The notes under the pieces: generated by a model
What the model saw: the letters and a program-made list of their open reading frames with translations, nothing else
What the model was told of the DNA's origin: nothing
The model's database searches: none
NCBI GenBank assembly: GCA_029851415.1
Contig: CM056742.1
Span: forward strand, 146,945,121-147,009,120
Direction of reading: 5' to 3'
DNA from: Eretmocerus hayati
Lineage: Eukaryota > Arthropoda > Insecta > Hymenoptera > Aphelinidae
Length of the DNA: 64,000 nucleotides
Shown: in pieces, positions 60,671 through 64,000 of the stretch
Position numbering within the stretch: the first letter of the stretch is position 1
How the letters are laid out: every line of letters begins with the position of its first letter
Made by a program: the position numbers and the translations under genes

Positions 60671-60920
60671 CGTGAGTGTGGAGGATTCTTCTATCCTCGA
60701 AGACGACGGTGACGAAGTAGACGCAGGATATGCTTCAACCCTTGTTGATGATGATGATGAAGCGTTAACTAAAACGAAGCGGCACCAGTGTCGGCGACGT
60801 AGAGCACAATTGAATTGTGCAAACGACGCAGCGTGAAGCAGACGTGCCGTTTTGAATTTTTTTTATTTCTTTTCTTTTCTTCAAAAACTCAATATGAGAA
60901 AGATGAAAGAAAGCTGATAT
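60671..60920 (-). other. Candidate non-coding first exon, minus strand
   Basis: On the minus strand CACTCACG is followed by GTGAGTTAAC, a strong donor with the GT at 60670-60669. The preceding sequence is CpG-rich and has no ATG frame of interest, as expected of a 5' untranslated exon. The start is not defined; a position near 60.9 kb is a guess. This exon would be the source for the long intron with ratchet points at 52109, 32008 and 24309. Confidence 0.4.
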
Positions 60921-60946
60921 ACGATTTCGAAGATATTCGAAATCGT
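60921..60946. promoter_or_regulatory. Palindrome between divergent splice donors
   Basis: ACGATTTCGAA and TTCGAAATCGT are exact inverse arms around GATA. It sits between the candidate minus-strand and plus-strand first exons, so it could be a shared control site. Confidence 0.4.
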
Positions 60947-60989
60947 GTGATTCCTTTCAAAAATTCTCAGTCCGGCGGCCGGCGCGTGT

Positions 60990-61128
60990 TCCGCACAGAA
61001 CAATAATATATCAACACACAACTGATGCTGGCTGCTGCTGCTTCTCTTTCACGCACACAACTTGCTCTTATTAACAATTGCCGAGAAGCCCTTTTTCTCT
61101 TGTTTAAACAAAATATTAGGGCTAAACG
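60990..61128 (+). other. Candidate first exon, plus strand
   Basis: GGCTAAACG is followed by GTAAGTATAC at 61129, a near-ideal donor on the plus strand. The upstream sequence contains CAACTGATGCTGG and GCTGCTGCTG but no convincing coding start. If real, the gene continues to the right beyond the window. Confidence 0.3.
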
Positions 61129-64000
61129 GTAAGTATACAACTTTAACAAACTCACTGTCCAAAAAACTGTAACTCGCGAAAAATTTTCAATTGAATTGAT
61201 GTGCCGTGTTATGCGTAAGTAAAGCGGTGGCAGCGGCGACGGTTTGTTATAAAGTTATTTTGTGTAGGTAATGTCGATGTTGGCCTCGACGTTGTCGTGC
61301 CTCGACTGACGCGAACTGGCTTGAGCTCTCTCTTTCTCTCTCTTTTTCTTCGTCGTCGTCCCGCGCGGTTAAAGCATTCACCGGCGAATCGAATGCGCGC
61401 GCGCGCGCGCCAACCACCTCTCTCTCCTCCTTTTGCCGTATTACTGCCTTAATAGTGCCTTATTCGTAATATATAGGTATAGGTTAGGTTATCGCAAGGT
61501 TGCCGGATACAAAAGGGATGGCAATTTGAAATTTTGAAAAAAGTAAAGGCGGCAAAAATTGGAGGCAAGTTTTTCTGATGAGATAGCAGGTAAAATTATG
61601 TTGATTTGATTGATTTTGGAATGTTTTTGAAATTTTACAAAATTTTTGCATGGAATATTATGTTATCTTGAATGTGCTCAGATTTTCAGATCCTTTGTTC
61701 GGATTTGCACGTTTTACTATGAGAACGGGATGCCGAGGCCGATCAAAGAATATACCTATAATAAAAGAACAAAACTCGTAGGAAAAGGAAGAGAAAGAGG
61801 GAAGGAGGAAGATAGATAGAGATTAACGGGGTTTTGTTGATCGGCGCCATGGCCCTCTCTACATATTTGCTATATGTGTGGGCGTGATGCGAAACTTGCC
61901 GCCAATATATATATATATATACGATGGCTATTATGTGGGAGTGTTGGTGTGCGGATTCGACGAGGGAAAGAGACCGACGAATACGAGAGGAGAGCCGTCC
62001 TTTGTCCGACCGCATCACAGAGAAACGAGAAGCCGCCTTCTTCTCGAAGCTCGCTTTTATACGACGAAAAGGGGAATCTCTTTAGTTCGTTGTTATCGAG
62101 ACCTTACAAGGCAATAATCTCCCTAATATGAAGATTCAAGTCAAAATCTGGCTAGAGAAAATTAGATTGATTTCTTTGGTCGATCATGGGAGTGGGCATG
62201 AGAGTATTTCTTCGGTATTTCTCGCAATAAAATCCACTGAGTGATCCCAGCATCCTGCATTTCATATTTTGCCAATATTTTTTGAATCATATCGAGCATA
62301 ATCATTTTGATGACAGCTCAAAACTTTTTGAGGTTCATTTCAGCTCCAAATGAGTTTTTTTTTTTTCACCGAACAATTCTACGAAACTTTGAACAGAACT
62401 CTTCAACATTTCGAATTGAGTACCTGAAATTAGAATTAATAAGTGAGATACATCGGACTGATTCCGAAATTTCTATTCAGATCTCAACGAAGCCTTAACA
62501 AATTGAATATGCATAAAAAATGTGATCTCTAATGTAAATTTGAATGTATGGCTTTTCCTCAAATATCAATTTCCACGATTCATTATGTCAAGTATCTGAT
62601 GAAAAATGTTTCATTGTTACAATGAAGTAGAAAATATTGTATAATATTCAATTTCACCGTTAGCTGTGTCGAATTCTCCTTTTTCCATTGAGAAAAGCCG
62701 ACCAATTTTTGACATCTTCTTTTTGCTATTTCTTTTCAATCCGTAACTTGTATAGGTCATGTATCACCAAATGGTTCGCGAATCCATCTTATGAAGCACG
62801 ATTGGTCCATTTTGTACTTATTTGAAGCTCAGAGCATCTTGTCTCATTTCAAAGTTCATGAGAGGACCTATAAAATGAGATACGCATCAACTTGGGAAAG
62901 ATTTAAATGCATAAGATCAGCCTCGTTCACTGCAGAATCAATACTCTGGCCTTCAAAATGACATTCTCATGTTTGGAGCACCAAGTACTAGTGTAAAAAT
63001 CGAGGTAAAAATTGGTAAAATACTTCAGAAATTAGAAAGTTGGAAAATTTTTGATTTTCATTTTTCCTCGAAACAGGACTGTTCCAGAAGACGAACCATG
63101 TGCCAACATGATTTGGAGATATTCAGAAAATTTCCTGAATAGTTCCAGATGCTTCTCTCTGAAGTTATCACGATATATTTTATTGAAATTGCGTTTGTTC
63201 AGTAGTTGAGCGATTTGAAAAGAAAAAGAGTGAGGCCTAACGAGCCACAGGTGAAGCTACAGGTCATTTCGACCGGTCACTCGAGTCAAGGAGTTGGCGT
63301 GGTTAACGATGTAAGGGATCTACAAGACTATGGAAAATGTCAACTGTACTTGATATCCACAGGCACTTTGGAGACTGAATGGAAAAATACTTAAATTATG
63401 TATCTTGGTTCTTCTGCAAATTTTTAACCAGCTCACTACAGATCTCACTTCTCGGCCTCGGTAAAATTTGTTGACACGATACATATCAATAACTAGTCGA
63501 AAAATGACAAAAAACGTCAAAACTACAAAACCGAAGATTTTTGGTTTTTTCTATTTTTTCCAAAATAAGAAGCGTATAGAGACTTTGTTGTTGTAAAAAT
63601 ATCTTCTCAGGGTTGCCAGATATTTTCCAGAATTTTTTCAGATTTCTACTACTTGGGTTTTGACAATGTCCGCTGTAGCGGACAAAATAAATGAGGAAAT
63701 TAATCTGGTCAACAATTTTGAATTTTTCAATCAAAGGCTAAAAAACGAAATAATTTGACCTCGAGCTTCCAAAACACTAGGTAAAATTTATCGAGCGACA
63801 GTACAAGTGCACTCGAGGAACTATGCTTGCAAAGAAACTCCTTACCCACAAATTTTTTCGTAGCCCCGGAAAAAAGTACGTGTACACATGAAGTGGCGGA
63901 GTAAATTCTCATTCTTCTTCTCGGTGCAAACGGTGATGTTAGTATATTAGAAATATACAAGGCAAGAGCCGCATATTCGCACGTAAAAGGCAACACTGCA
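61129..64000. other. CpG-rich promoter flank grading into AT-rich sequence
   Basis: From 61200 to 61440 there are CT (GAGA-type) runs, CGTCGTCGTC and a GC8 tract (61395-61410). A TA run lies at about 61906-61920 in another CpG-rich patch. The rest is AT-rich and I see no gene. Confidence 0.4.

Noticed and set aside
1..64000. CRISPR array, bacterial operon or endogenous virus
   Set aside because: There are no short regularly spaced repeats of CRISPR type (the 321-bp array has no spacers), no operon-like gene packing, and no viral gene apart from the copia retrotransposon.

Overview
The window reads as nuclear DNA of an arthropod, most likely an insect with a fairly large, gene-poor genome. 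It is AT-rich, with CpG-rich patches, CT/TA/GT/GC microsatellites, spliced genes with short introns, many inverted-repeat transposon relics and an intact copia-type LTR retrotransposon whose primer site matches the anticodon arm of initiator tRNA-Met. The patches of CpG and TATATA are reminiscent of Hymenoptera, but that is only an impression. Only two protein-coding units are well supported.

Layout. 1-10 kb: a possible terminal-exon scrap, a TTAA-flanked foldback element (228-631), two compact hairpins (8123-8208 and a perfect one at 8372-8427), a 5S-rRNA-derived SINE with target duplication (8503-8975) and another foldback (9193-9571). 12.7-13.8 kb: a GC3-rich possible exon and a degenerate repeat. 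16.9-23.5 kb: three inverted-repeat elements, one holding a nested 276-bp TG...CA insertion. 26-29 kb: a foldback, a Harbinger-like MITE, and a five-exon minus-strand gene for a 463-residue protein with ten zinc fingers. 33.5-36.8 kb: a TTAA-flanked element carrying seven copies of a 321-bp tandem repeat. 42-47.7 kb: a copia element with identical LTRs and an intact 1390-codon gag-pol, inserted inside a second copy of the Harbinger-like MITE. 49.6-50.5 kb: the second copy of a 900-bp Tc1/mariner-type long inverted-repeat element (first copy 22.6-23.5 kb). 53-54.3 kb: two more hairpins. 59.7-61.4 kb: a CpG-rich, palindrome-rich region with splice donors pointing outward on both strands, read here as a divergent promoter.

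The most interesting signal is a set of three zero-length exons on the minus strand, at 52109/52110, 32008/32009 and 24309/24310. In each, a long polypyrimidine tract and CAG are followed at once by GTAAGC. This is the signature of recursive splicing (ratchet points). Together with the minus-strand donor at 60670, they suggest that 60.7 kb down to below 24 kb is one very long intron removed in steps, with the zinc-finger gene and all the transposons nested inside it. This is inference from splice-site sequence and needs RNA data.
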